Of a DNA stretch of 7,002 nucleotides, positions 1 to 5,910 are shown one piece after another. Under the pieces are notes generated by a model. That model saw nothing but the letters and a program-made list of their open reading frames with translations. It had not been told where the DNA came from and ran no database searches. Position numbers and translations under genes: made by a program. The first letter of the stretch is position 1; every line of letters starts with the position of its first letter. This DNA comes from Bdellovibrionales bacterium RBG_16_40_8 (lineage in GTDB: Bacteria; Bdellovibrionota; Bdellovibrionia; Bdellovibrionales; UBA1609), in assembly GCA_001769925.1 (NCBI GenBank), contig MEPT01000006.1, forward strand, positions 1-7,002, given 5' to 3'.

Positions 1-2
1 GC

Positions 3-176
3 CTCATTGTGGCGCTTACAAATAAGCAAGAACGCTTTAATCTACCGCAGAACTATTTTCAGGGCGGCTTGTACCCGTTGCTTCTGCTAAAGCAACAGCG
101 GAAGCAAAATCTCTTGCTTGAATCAATCATGATTGATTTTTTTTCTGAGATAACTTTAGTAAGCCAATTTTTTTGA
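3..176 (+). CDS. Probable 3' end of an unidentified rightward gene (partial)
   Basis: An open frame runs from the window edge for 57 codons to a TGA at 174-176, so the start lies outside the window. The visible C-terminus includes LPQNYFQGGLYPLL, then a leucine-rich stretch with basic residues (LLLLKQQRKQ), and ends in ITLVSQFF. It looks amphipathic and helical, and codon choice resembles the genes to the right. I do not recognise the family. It would converge on the leftward regulator gene that ends at 241, leaving 64 bp between the two stops. The main doubt is that a frame this short can stay open by chance, and that two hairpin-forming sequences (78-107 and 121-138) lie inside it. The stretch could therefore instead be a non-coding 3' region. 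Confidence 0.45.
   Translation, partial: LIVALTNKQERFNLPQNYFQGGLYPLLLLKQQRKQNLLLESIMIDFFSEITLVSQFF
78..107. repeat. Inverted repeat, 11-bp stem with one G-T wobble
   Basis: TTGCTTCTGCT (78-88) pairs with AGCGGAAGCAA (97-107) around an 8-base loop, with a single G-T wobble. No T-run follows directly on the plus strand. It lies inside the probable partial coding frame at 3-176, so it may only be a by-product of coding sequence. If that frame is not real, it would be an RNA hairpin in a 3' region. Confidence 0.4.
121..144 (+). repeat. 18-bp perfect palindrome followed by a T-tract
   Basis: AATCAATCATGATTGATT at 121-138 is identical to its own reverse complement, and its final TT merges into a run of eight T (137-144) on the plus strand. 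As RNA it could fold into a weak 7-bp AT-rich stem with a CATG loop plus a U-tract, a poor intrinsic terminator. As DNA it could be a site for a dimeric binding protein. It lies inside the probable coding frame 3-176, which weakens both readings. Confidence 0.4.
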
Positions 177-210
177 GCTAACAGAAATTAAATTTAACTG
201 TTAGCTCAAA
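172..210. terminator. Perfect 13-bp inverted repeat between convergent genes, possible bidirectional terminator
   Basis: TTTGAGCTAACAG (172-184) and CTGTTAGCTCAAA (198-210) are exact reverse complements around a 13-base AT-only loop. The left arm contains the TGA stop (174-176) of the partial rightward frame, and the repeat lies 31 bp beyond the stop of the leftward regulator gene. That is where a shared terminator for two converging genes is expected. Neither strand has a proper U-run after the stem: the plus strand continues ATTAAAC-like and the minus strand continues with A's. It is therefore not a textbook intrinsic terminator, and an mRNA 3'-end stabilising stem or a protein site is also possible. 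Confidence 0.5.
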
Positions 211-240
211 TTAAACTGGGGGTAAGGTTACGGCGTACCC

Positions 241-1281
241 TCAGCCCTTTTGGTGAATGGCGTATTTATCAAATTCGCCGTATTCGTGAAGTTTGTTGTA
301 AAGCGTTTTGATAGTAAAACCTAGTGCGTTTGCCGCTTGAGTTTTGTTGCCATCGAAATAGTTAAGTGCTTTTAAAATATAGCGGCGCTCAAGTTCATGA
401 ATAGTGAGATTTGGGTCGTATTCTTCACCAGCGGCTTTGAACTCAGGGTTACGAATTTGCTCTGGCAAATCATTGGGCATAATTAAATGTCCCTCTGATA
501 AAATTTGTAGACGCTCGCAAGTGTTTTGTAGTTCACGAATATTACCTGGCCAATCGTATTTCATCATTACCTTCATGGCATCTTCTGACATTTGTCGGCC
601 GCGACCAAGAAGGCCGTTGTTGCCTTTTGATAAGAAGTACTCCACAAGAAGTGCGATATCTTCTTTGCGACGACGAAGAGGTGGGGCTTGCACCATAATA
701 GTGTTAATGCGGTAAAAAAGATCTTCTCTAAAACTGCCACGTAGCACATCTTTTTCAAGCTCGCGGTTGGTGGCTGAAATAAGTCGTATGTCTACTTTTA
801 TTGGATCTTTGCCGCCGACACGATAAATTTCACCCTCTTGCAAGAAGCGTAAAAGTTTTGATTGAATACCGGGGCTAAGTTCACCGATTTCATCTAAAAA
901 TAAAGACCCGCCGTCAGCAACCTCGGCAAGACCGATCTTTCGCGCATAGGCGCCAGTGAAGGCTCCGCGTTCGTGGCCAAATAGTTCTGACTCAAGAAGT
1001 GTTTCGCGAAGAGCTCCGCAGTTGATTGCGACAAAGGGTTTACCTCGGCGACTTGAGTTTTTATGAATTTGTTGGGCGATAAGTTCTTTGCCAGTGCCAG
1101 ACTCACCAAGAATCAAAACGGTAGCATGAGAAGGTGCTACTCTTTCTACCATGCGCATCAATTGACGCATAATCTCAGACTTATAGATAATGTGATTATT
1201 TACCAATTCTTTGGTCTGCGGAACAAGAGTCTGATTTTCGCGAGAAATTGGTAAAAAGCTTGATTTTTCAAATTCTGACAT
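241..1281 (-). CDS. Sigma-54-dependent transcriptional activator (AAA+ plus Fis-type HTH, no sensor domain)
   Basis: This 346-aa protein is a bacterial enhancer-binding protein that uses ATP hydrolysis to open promoter complexes of sigma-54 RNA polymerase. The central AAA+ domain spans about residues 31-265. It has Walker A GESGTGKE (59-66), the sigma-54 contact loop GAFTGA (106-111), Walker B GGSLFLDE (124-131), sensor I ATN (170-172), the arginine-finger region FREDLFYR (184-191) and sensor II WPGNIREL (244-251). A Fis-type helix-turn-helix occupies about 295-335 (NKTQAANALGFTIKTLYNKL). Only about 30 residues precede the AAA+ domain, so there is no receiver, GAF, PAS or FHA domain. The ATG at 1281 is chosen because GGGAGG lies 8 bp upstream. 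An upstream in-frame ATG at 1326 would add 15 residues but would place this strong site inside the coding region. The gene is divergent from the xer-mur cluster. Its targets cannot be read from the window. Confidence 0.95.
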   Translation of the reverse strand: MSEFEKSSFLPISRENQTLVPQTKELVNNHIIYKSEIMRQLMRMVERVAPSHATVLILGESGTGKELIAQQIHKNSSRRGKPFVAINCGALRETLLESELFGHERGAFTGAYARKIGLAEVADGGSLFLDEIGELSPGIQSKLLRFLQEGEIYRVGGKDPIKVDIRLISATNRELEKDVLRGSFREDLFYRINTIMVQAPPLRRRKEDIALLVEYFLSKGNNGLLGRGRQMSEDAMKVMMKYDWPGNIRELQNTCERLQILSEGHLIMPNDLPEQIRNPEFKAAGEEYDPNLTIHELERRYILKALNYFDGNKTQAANALGFTIKTLYNKLHEYGEFDKYAIHQKG

Positions 1282-1289
1282 ACGTCCTA

Positions 1290-1295
1290 CCTCCC
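1290..1295 (-). promoter_or_regulatory. Shine-Dalgarno site that sets the regulator start
   Basis: On the minus strand GGGAGG lies 8 bases before the ATG at 1281, which is near-ideal strength and spacing. It supports that start over the longer frame beginning at 1326. A small hairpin, CGACT (minus strand) pairing with AGTCG across 1295-1308, abuts the site and shares its first base, so it could modestly affect ribosome access. Confidence 0.75.
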
Positions 1296-1326
1296 GACTA
1301 ACAAGTCGCGTTACATTATGACACAC

Positions 1327-1355
1327 CGTATAACAAATTTATGAAATTCCTGCAA
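1327..1355 (-). promoter_or_regulatory. Candidate sigma-70-type promoter for the leftward regulator
   Basis: Reading leftward, TTGCAG (1355-1350) and TATACG (1332-1327) are 17 bp apart, which is the correct spacing for -35 and -10 elements. Only three positions of the -35 box and four of the -10 box match the consensus. A separate CATAAT at 1320-1315 has no matching -35. The call rests on position and spacing and is weak. Confidence 0.25.
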
Positions 1356-1377
1356 GTTCTTTTTCATTTATTCATGC

Positions 1378-1406
1378 TTTTGATGGCACCTTATATAGTT
1401 TACAAT
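1378..1406 (+). promoter_or_regulatory. Candidate sigma-70-type promoter for the xer-mur cluster
   Basis: TACAAT at 1401-1406 is a good -10 box. Upstream, TTTTGA at 1378-1383 (17-bp spacing) or TTGATG at 1380-1385 (15-bp spacing) could be the -35 box. Transcription would then start about 1413, giving a very short leader that barely includes the ribosome site. An alternative -10, TATAGT at 1394-1399, would leave a slightly longer leader. The whole 1282-1425 gap is AT-rich and is the only intergenic space that could hold the operon promoter. Confidence 0.3.
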
Positions 1407-1410
1407 ACCG

Positions 1411-1417
1411 GGTGAGG
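1411..1417 (+). promoter_or_regulatory. Shine-Dalgarno site that sets the recombinase start
   Basis: GGTGAGG ends 8 bases before the ATG at 1426. The in-frame GTG at 1417, which would add three residues, overlaps this site and has no good ribosome site of its own. The ATG is therefore preferred. Confidence 0.7.
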
Positions 1418-1425
1418 TGCATTTA

Positions 1426-2406
1426 ATGTCATCTAAGCACGAACAAATTTTGGCAAACCTTGCAGCTAACTATCTGAATTTTCAAGAATTCGCTAAAACA
1501 TCTAGTAGATGTACATCCAAATCTTATGCCAGTGATTTGAATCAATTTCTCGCCCCTTTAGGGGTAGGGACTATTATTTTTAATAACGAAAAATGGCTTT
1601 TAAGTACAAAAAACGGCCATTTGATGCCGCCGAAGATAAGTAAACACAATATTAATCTTTCTTCACAAAAGCTAATAGGGTTAGTGCGTTTAGCGCAAAA
1701 ACGCTGGGCCAGTCTCGCCCCAGCATCTAGAAATCGCAAGAGCGCATGTTTGAAGAGCTTTTTTAGGTGGCTTTATAATGAAGAGCTGCTGAGAGCAGAT
1801 CTTGGAGCGCAAATCATATGTCAGAAAGTACCGCAGAAGATGCCGCATTTTCTTTCTATGGATGAAGCACTATCTTTGGTGCAATTTCTAACAAACTCTA
1901 AATCAAAAGATCGTGATCGCGATTTAGCACTCATACTATTACTTTATGGCGGTGGTCTCAGAGTAAGCGAAGCCTGCAATTTGAAATGGAGTGAGCTTGA
2001 CCTTTCGACGCGCACGATTGTCGTAAAGGGTAAGGGCGGCAAAGAACGCAAGGTTGCCTTAGTTCGCTTACTGGTCGAAGCGTTGAAGCGACTTTCACGT
2101 AACAGCAAATATGTTTTTTCAAGCCAGAAAGATACTGAGCCAATAAATACTCGCGTGGCATATGAAATAGTAAGACGCTCTGGCGCGCAGGCTGGTCTGA
2201 TGAAACCGCTACACCCCCATGCGCTTCGTCATAGTTTTGCTACTCACATGCTATCAAGTGGTACTGATCTAAGAATACTTCAAGAACTACTTGGTCACGA
2301 ATCTTTAACCGCTACACAAAAATATTTACACTTGAGTATCGACAGCCTTGCCCGCACTATGGAAGAAAATCACCCATTCGGTCGTAACAAGCCTGGTGCA
2401 TTATGA
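1426..2406 (+). CDS. xerC: Tyrosine recombinase of the XerC/XerD family
   Basis: This 326-aa site-specific recombinase probably acts with a partner at the chromosomal dif site to resolve chromosome dimers before division. The N-terminal core-binding (SAM-like) domain spans roughly residues 5-135 and the catalytic domain about 140-315. All catalytic residues are visible: Arg179 (GGGLRVSEAC), Lys203 (VKGKGGKER), His265 and Arg268 (HALRHSFATH), His291 (LLGHES) and nucleophile Tyr300 (TQKYLHL). It is some 25-30 residues longer than E. coli XerC/XerD, and the extra length lies in the N-terminal domain at about 44-82, between SYASDLNQF and the helix leading to SFFRWLY. The first gene of the cluster, it overlaps the phosphatase gene by 4 bp (ATGA). 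The xerC symbol rather than xerD is a guess. Gene position argues for a housekeeping Xer, although a mobile-element integrase cannot be excluded from sequence alone. Confidence 0.9.
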   Translation: MSSKHEQILANLAANYLNFQEFAKTSSRCTSKSYASDLNQFLAPLGVGTIIFNNEKWLLSTKNGHLMPPKISKHNINLSSQKLIGLVRLAQKRWASLAPASRNRKSACLKSFFRWLYNEELLRADLGAQIICQKVPQKMPHFLSMDEALSLVQFLTNSKSKDRDRDLALILLLYGGGLRVSEACNLKWSELDLSTRTIVVKGKGGKERKVALVRLLVEALKRLSRNSKYVFSSQKDTEPINTRVAYEIVRRSGAQAGLMKPLHPHALRHSFATHMLSSGTDLRILQELLGHESLTATQKYLHLSIDSLARTMEENHPFGRNKPGAL

Positions 2407-2969
2407 GTACAAAAAAAGCCATATTTTTTGATCGCGACGGTACGCTCATCGTCGACAAAATTTATTTAAACAATCCAGATGAAATTGAATACTTGCCAGG
2501 AGTTTTTCAAGCGCTTCGCGATTTGCGAGATGCCGGTTATGTTTTTTTTGTTGTAACTAATCAATCAGGTGTTCCGCGAGGGCTTGTATCAGTTAATAAT
2601 CTCGTAGAAATTCATAATAGAATTCGTTTTGCTTTTGCTGAGCACGGTATAGATATACTTAGTTTTTACTACGCTCCATATTTAACAGACAGCAATCATT
2701 TTTATAGAAAACCAAATCCGGGCATGTTGTTGCAGGCCACAGAAGAATTCAATATTGACTTAGGGCAAAGCTGGATGATTGGTGATCGAATGATTGATGT
2801 AGAAGCTGGTCATCGCGCCGGTACCAGGTCTATACTGCTCACGACGTCAATTCACAAAGACGATAATTTACAGCAACATGCTTCGCCAGAAGGTAGTTTT
2901 AGTTCGGTGGCTGAGTCAGTGCCGTTTATTTTACAACACACTACTTCGTCTGATGAAAATATAATATGA
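2403..2969 (+). CDS. HAD phosphatase of the HisB-N/GmhB type without zinc-site cysteines
   Basis: This 188-aa HAD-superfamily phosphatase most resembles D-glycero-D-manno-heptose-1,7-bisphosphate 7-phosphatase and the HisB histidinol-phosphatase domain. Motif I is FFDRDGTL (nucleophile Asp10, acid Asp12). Motif II is VVTNQSGVPRG (Thr52). The motif III lysine is in YRKPNPGM (Lys103), and motif IV is MIGDRMIDVEAG (Asp128, Asp132). In E. coli GmhB and HisB a loop just before the RKP motif binds zinc through three cysteines and a histidine. Here that stretch reads YAPYLTDSNHFYRKP, and the whole protein has no cysteine. The catalytic core is intact, so it should be an active phosphatase, but its substrate is uncertain: an LPS heptose precursor, or a sugar phosphate linked to wall synthesis. 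There is no Shine-Dalgarno at the start. Translation probably depends on coupling through the ATGA overlaps with the recombinase gene before it and murE after it. Confidence 0.85.
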   Translation: MSTKKAIFFDRDGTLIVDKIYLNNPDEIEYLPGVFQALRDLRDAGYVFFVVTNQSGVPRGLVSVNNLVEIHNRIRFAFAEHGIDILSFYYAPYLTDSNHFYRKPNPGMLLQATEEFNIDLGQSWMIGDRMIDVEAGHRAGTRSILLTTSIHKDDNLQQHASPEGSFSSVAESVPFILQHTTSSDENII

Positions 2970-4459
2970 AGTTGGCACAGCTTTTTAGTGTATACAAAAA
3001 TTTTAAAATGGGTACTGAGCCTATGCGTGAAGTGACTGGCTTATCATTTGATTCGCGAAAGGTGCAGTCTGGGGATGTGTACTTTGCACTACGTGGGTTA
3101 ACCCATGACAGTCATGATTATCTAGGTGAGGTTTGCACTAAAAATATAACAGGGGTTGTAGTAGAAAATACGGCAAAAATTCCAGCCACATTCAATGGTG
3201 GGATTCTTGTCGTACCTAACACAAAAGAAGCGATGTTGCGACTTGCGGGTAGGTACTACGGTAATCCAGCACAAAATCTTTATTGTGTCGGTGTGACGGG
3301 CACTAATGGTAAAACAAGTACTGCGTATATGATTGAGTCCATTCTCAATAACTTTGGTATGCCCACTGGCGTAATGGGCACCATTAATCATCATATAGGA
3401 AATAAAGTTTGGGAGAGTGAGCTTACTACTCCTGATGCCATAACATTACAAAAAAGGTTACGAGATTTTTTGGCCTTAGGAGCAAAGGCCGTGGTTTTTG
3501 AGGTTTCAAGTCACGCTATAGATCAGGATAGGGTAAATGGCATACCTTTTAACTGTGTTGTATTCACGAATCTAACTCGTGATCATCTAGACTATCATAA
3601 AACAATGCAAAATTATTTTACGGCAAAGCAAAAACTTTTTACTGAATTGGTTAGTGAGTCGCGAAATGAAAGAGTAAGTGCCATTATCAATGTTAGCGAT
3701 GAATGGGGTCAAAAAATTGAGGTTTCTTCGCATGCTCGTCGTATAACCTACGGTGAGGTAAAATCTGATTTTCAATTTCAAGTTATAGAATCAAATTTCT
3801 CGGGCACACGGTTTCATTTGCAAACACCAAGCGGTCAAAGTGACGTGAGTATTAAATTACCGGGGCGACATAATGTTTACAATTCTGTAGCAGCAATAGC
3901 TGTAGGGTGCTCTGCAGGGGCCTCACTCGAAAAATGTATAGAAGGTATTGAGAGTTTTACCGGAGTACCTGGTCGTTTAGAGAGGGTGCCAAACAAAAAA
4001 GACCTTAATGTATTTGTTGATTATGCGCATTCTGATGATGCCTTGCGGGCGGTGCTAACAATTTTGAATGAAATTAGGCGCGTGAAAAAAACAAAAAATC
4101 GTATAATAACAGTTTTTGGTTGTGGTGGTGATCGCGATAAGGGTAAGCGCCCCTTGATGGCAAAGGTGGCCATGGCGCACTCTGATATAGTTTTTATTAC
4201 TTCTGACAACCCACGCACAGAAGATCCTATGACTATAATTCAAGATATTTTATCCGGTGTAGATAAAGATTTGATGAAAGTGAAAATTTTTGTTGAAGTA
4301 GATAGAAAAGAGGCCATTCGTAAGGCTATAGAAGAGGCTGGGCCAATAGATGTGGTGCTTATAGCGGGCAAGGGTCACGAAGAGTATCAGATTGTTGGTG
4401 AAAAAAAATATGCTTTTAATGACGTACAAATTGCAGGTAAGATTTTAAATGGCTTGTGA
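2966..4459 (+). CDS. murE: UDP-N-acetylmuramoyl-L-alanyl-D-glutamate--2,6-diaminopimelate ligase (MurE)
   Basis: This 497-aa cytoplasmic Mur ligase adds meso-diaminopimelate to UDP-MurNAc-L-Ala-D-Glu using ATP. The N-terminal UDP-binding domain is about residues 1-100 (LSFDSRKVQSGDVYFALRG). The central ATPase domain has the P-loop TGTNGKTS (111-118), TTPDA (154-158), EVSSHA (179-184), TRDHLDYH (204-211) and the probable carbamylated lysine Lys221 in YFTAKQKLF. The C-terminal domain starts near 336 and carries DYAHSDDAL (352-360), CGGDRDKGKR (386-395), the diaminopimelate-selecting DNPR (414-417) and GKGHEEYQ (468-475). DNPR argues against a lysine-adding enzyme. Most MurE proteins have Thr-Pro after DYAH, whereas this one has Ser356-Asp357. 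The start shows no Shine-Dalgarno but matches the family N-terminus and overlaps the preceding gene by 4 bp (ATGA). It overlaps murF by 11 bp. Confidence 0.98.
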   Translation: MKLAQLFSVYKNFKMGTEPMREVTGLSFDSRKVQSGDVYFALRGLTHDSHDYLGEVCTKNITGVVVENTAKIPATFNGGILVVPNTKEAMLRLAGRYYGNPAQNLYCVGVTGTNGKTSTAYMIESILNNFGMPTGVMGTINHHIGNKVWESELTTPDAITLQKRLRDFLALGAKAVVFEVSSHAIDQDRVNGIPFNCVVFTNLTRDHLDYHKTMQNYFTAKQKLFTELVSESRNERVSAIINVSDEWGQKIEVSSHARRITYGEVKSDFQFQVIESNFSGTRFHLQTPSGQSDVSIKLPGRHNVYNSVAAIAVGCSAGASLEKCIEGIESFTGVPGRLERVPNKKDLNVFVDYAHSDDALRAVLTILNEIRRVKKTKNRIITVFGCGGDRDKGKRPLMAKVAMAHSDIVFITSDNPRTEDPMTIIQDILSGVDKDLMKVKIFVEVDRKEAIRKAIEEAGPIDVVLIAGKGHEEYQIVGEKKYAFNDVQIAGKILNGL

Positions 4460-5879
4460 ATTTAATGTGAATCAAATAATTGAGGCTACTGGCGGCAAAT
4501 CGCTATCTGTAATTGCTAAAAGCTTTATTGGGGTTGGTTCCGACTCGCGAGTACAACTAGAAAATCAAATTTTTATCGCCTTACGCGGAGATAAGTTTGA
4601 CGCTCACGAATTTTTATCTCAGGCAGTGGCAAATGGGGCTAAGTGTTTAATTGTTGATAAAGACTCAGCGGTTAGTGCTGAACTAATATCTCAGATTACA
4701 GTAATATTAGTGAAAGATACGCTGACGGCCCTGCAAGATTTAGCAAAATACTGGCGACAGAAAATTACTGCCAAGGTATTTGCCATTACTGGGTCTAATG
4801 GTAAAACTACAACCAAAGAATTTGCTGCAACAATTTTAAGATCACAATTTAAAGTTCACTATAGTCGAGGTAGTTATAACAACCACTGGGGTGTGCCCCT
4901 TACAATTTTAGGGATATCGCGTTTTCATGGAGTTGCAGTTGTTGAAATTGGCATGAATCACCCTGGTGAGATTACTGCTCTTTCGAAAATAGCTAAGCCA
5001 GATGTAGTTTTATGTACAACTGTAGGTCGGTCTCATATTGGTAATTTTAACGGATCTATAGAGGCTGTTGCCGAAGCCAAAGAAGAAATTTATTTGGCCA
5101 ACCCAGAGGCGATTAAAATATTTAATTACGACAACGAATTTACTTTAAATATGTTTGAACGCGTAGTGAAACTTAAGGGTACAGAAAAAACCTATGTTTA
5201 CTCTTCGTTTAGTGCCGGCAGCGAGGTGAGCTTGCGAGCTACGCACCTAACATTAGATGGCTTGCGTGTTGTTGGGCAAATAGGTGGTGTAAAAGGTGAG
5301 ACACAAGTTCCCGTTTTTGGGCGTCACAATGTGGCAAATTTAATGGCCGCTTCATGTGTAGCTATAGTGATGAAAATGGAGCCAGAGCTGATTTGGGCAA
5401 CGCTTTCAAAATGCCATAGTCAGTGGGGGCGTGGTCAATTGGTAAAAATTGAAAATGGCCCAACGGTTATATTTGATGCGTATAACGCCAATCCAGATAG
5501 CATGGCCATTACCATAAGAAACACCTATGAAATTCCCACAAGCGATGATGGTGGCCGAAAATTTCTTGTTCTCGGAGAGATGCTAGAATTAGGTGCTGAT
5601 ACAAATAAGTATCATTGCGAACTGGGTCAGCTAGTAGGTGACGCAGATTTCGATGGCGTCTGGTTTTTTGGCCCAAGTTACAAATCTTTTGAGGCCGGTG
5701 TTAAGAGCACACCTTTTTCGAAAACGCTAATAGTTTCAGAAAGTTATGAAGAACCACTTGCTAATAAGCTACGCTCTATGCTAAATCAACGTGATGTCGT
5801 AGTTATGAAAGGTTCGCGTGGCATGAAACTCGAACGAGTTATGCACTGTTGGGATCCTCAATTCGCAACGACGTACTAA
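4449..5879 (+). CDS. murF: UDP-N-acetylmuramoyl-tripeptide--D-alanyl-D-alanine ligase (MurF)
   Basis: This 476-aa cytoplasmic ligase adds D-Ala-D-Ala to the UDP-MurNAc-tripeptide, completing the pentapeptide precursor. Domain 1 (about residues 1-105) has [20 protein letters not shown]. The ATPase domain has the P-loop [11 protein letters not shown] (114-124), YNNHWGVP (143-150), [10 protein letters not shown] (166-175) and GRSHIGNF (193-200). The C-terminal domain has [11 protein letters not shown] (291-301), [10 protein letters not shown] (343-352), LGEMLELG (375-382) and KGSRGMKLE (454-462). Length and motifs are normal for MurF. The start lies inside the end of murE (11-bp overlap), with a modest AGGTAAG ribosome site about 11 bases upstream, so translation is probably coupled to murE. 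It takes the MurE product and supplies the MraY substrate encoded next. Confidence 0.98.
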   Translation: MACEFNVNQIIEATGGKSLSVIAKSFIGVGSDSRVQLENQIFIALRGDKFDAHEFLSQAVANGAKCLIVDKDSAVSAELISQITVILVKDTLTALQDLAKYWRQKITAKVFAITGSNGKTTTKEFAATILRSQFKVHYSRGSYNNHWGVPLTILGISRFHGVAVVEIGMNHPGEITALSKIAKPDVVLCTTVGRSHIGNFNGSIEAVAEAKEEIYLANPEAIKIFNYDNEFTLNMFERVVKLKGTEKTYVYSSFSAGSEVSLRATHLTLDGLRVVGQIGGVKGETQVPVFGRHNVANLMAASCVAIVMKMEPELIWATLSKCHSQWGRGQLVKIENGPTVIFDAYNANPDSMAITIRNTYEIPTSDDGGRKFLVLGEMLELGADTNKYHCELGQLVGDADFDGVWFFGPSYKSFEAGVKSTPFSKTLIVSESYEEPLANKLRSMLNQRDVVVMKGSRGMKLERVMHCWDPQFATTY

Positions 5880-5910
5880 AAATTATTTCAAAGAAAAGGG
5901 TCCTGACCGA

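Noticed and set aside
404..715. 103-codon plus-strand frame opposite the activator gene, and similar long frames opposite murE, murF and mraY
   Set aside because: They lie antisense to strongly conserved genes, have no ribosome sites or recognisable motifs, and are explained by the coding bias of the real strand.
1282..1326. Longer start for the sigma-54 activator at the ATG at 1326, adding MCHNVTRLVSREVGR
   Set aside because: A strong GGGAGG site 8 bp before the ATG at 1281 would fall inside the coding region, and the added residues resemble no domain.
1351..1366. Minus-strand TGAAAAAGAACTTGCA as a sigma-54 promoter for autoregulation
   Set aside because: The -12 half (TTGCA) fits, but the essential GG of the -24 half is absent.
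1384..1389. TGGCAC on the plus strand, matching the -24 element of a sigma-54 promoter before the recombinase gene
   Set aside because: The -12 GC is missing at the required spacing (AG at 1397-1398), so it is probably chance.
1417..1425. GTG start for the recombinase at 1417
   Set aside because: It overlaps the GGTGAGG ribosome site that serves the ATG at 1426 and has no site of its own.
1426..2406. Recombinase as the integrase of a mobile element or integron
   Set aside because: No attachment-site repeats, tRNA gene or cargo genes are visible. The gene is tightly coupled to essential wall genes and has XerC/D-like motifs.
5899..5908. Small GGTC/GACC hairpin just before mraY as a regulatory element
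   Set aside because: A 4-bp stem with a two-base loop is too small to call and is likely chance.
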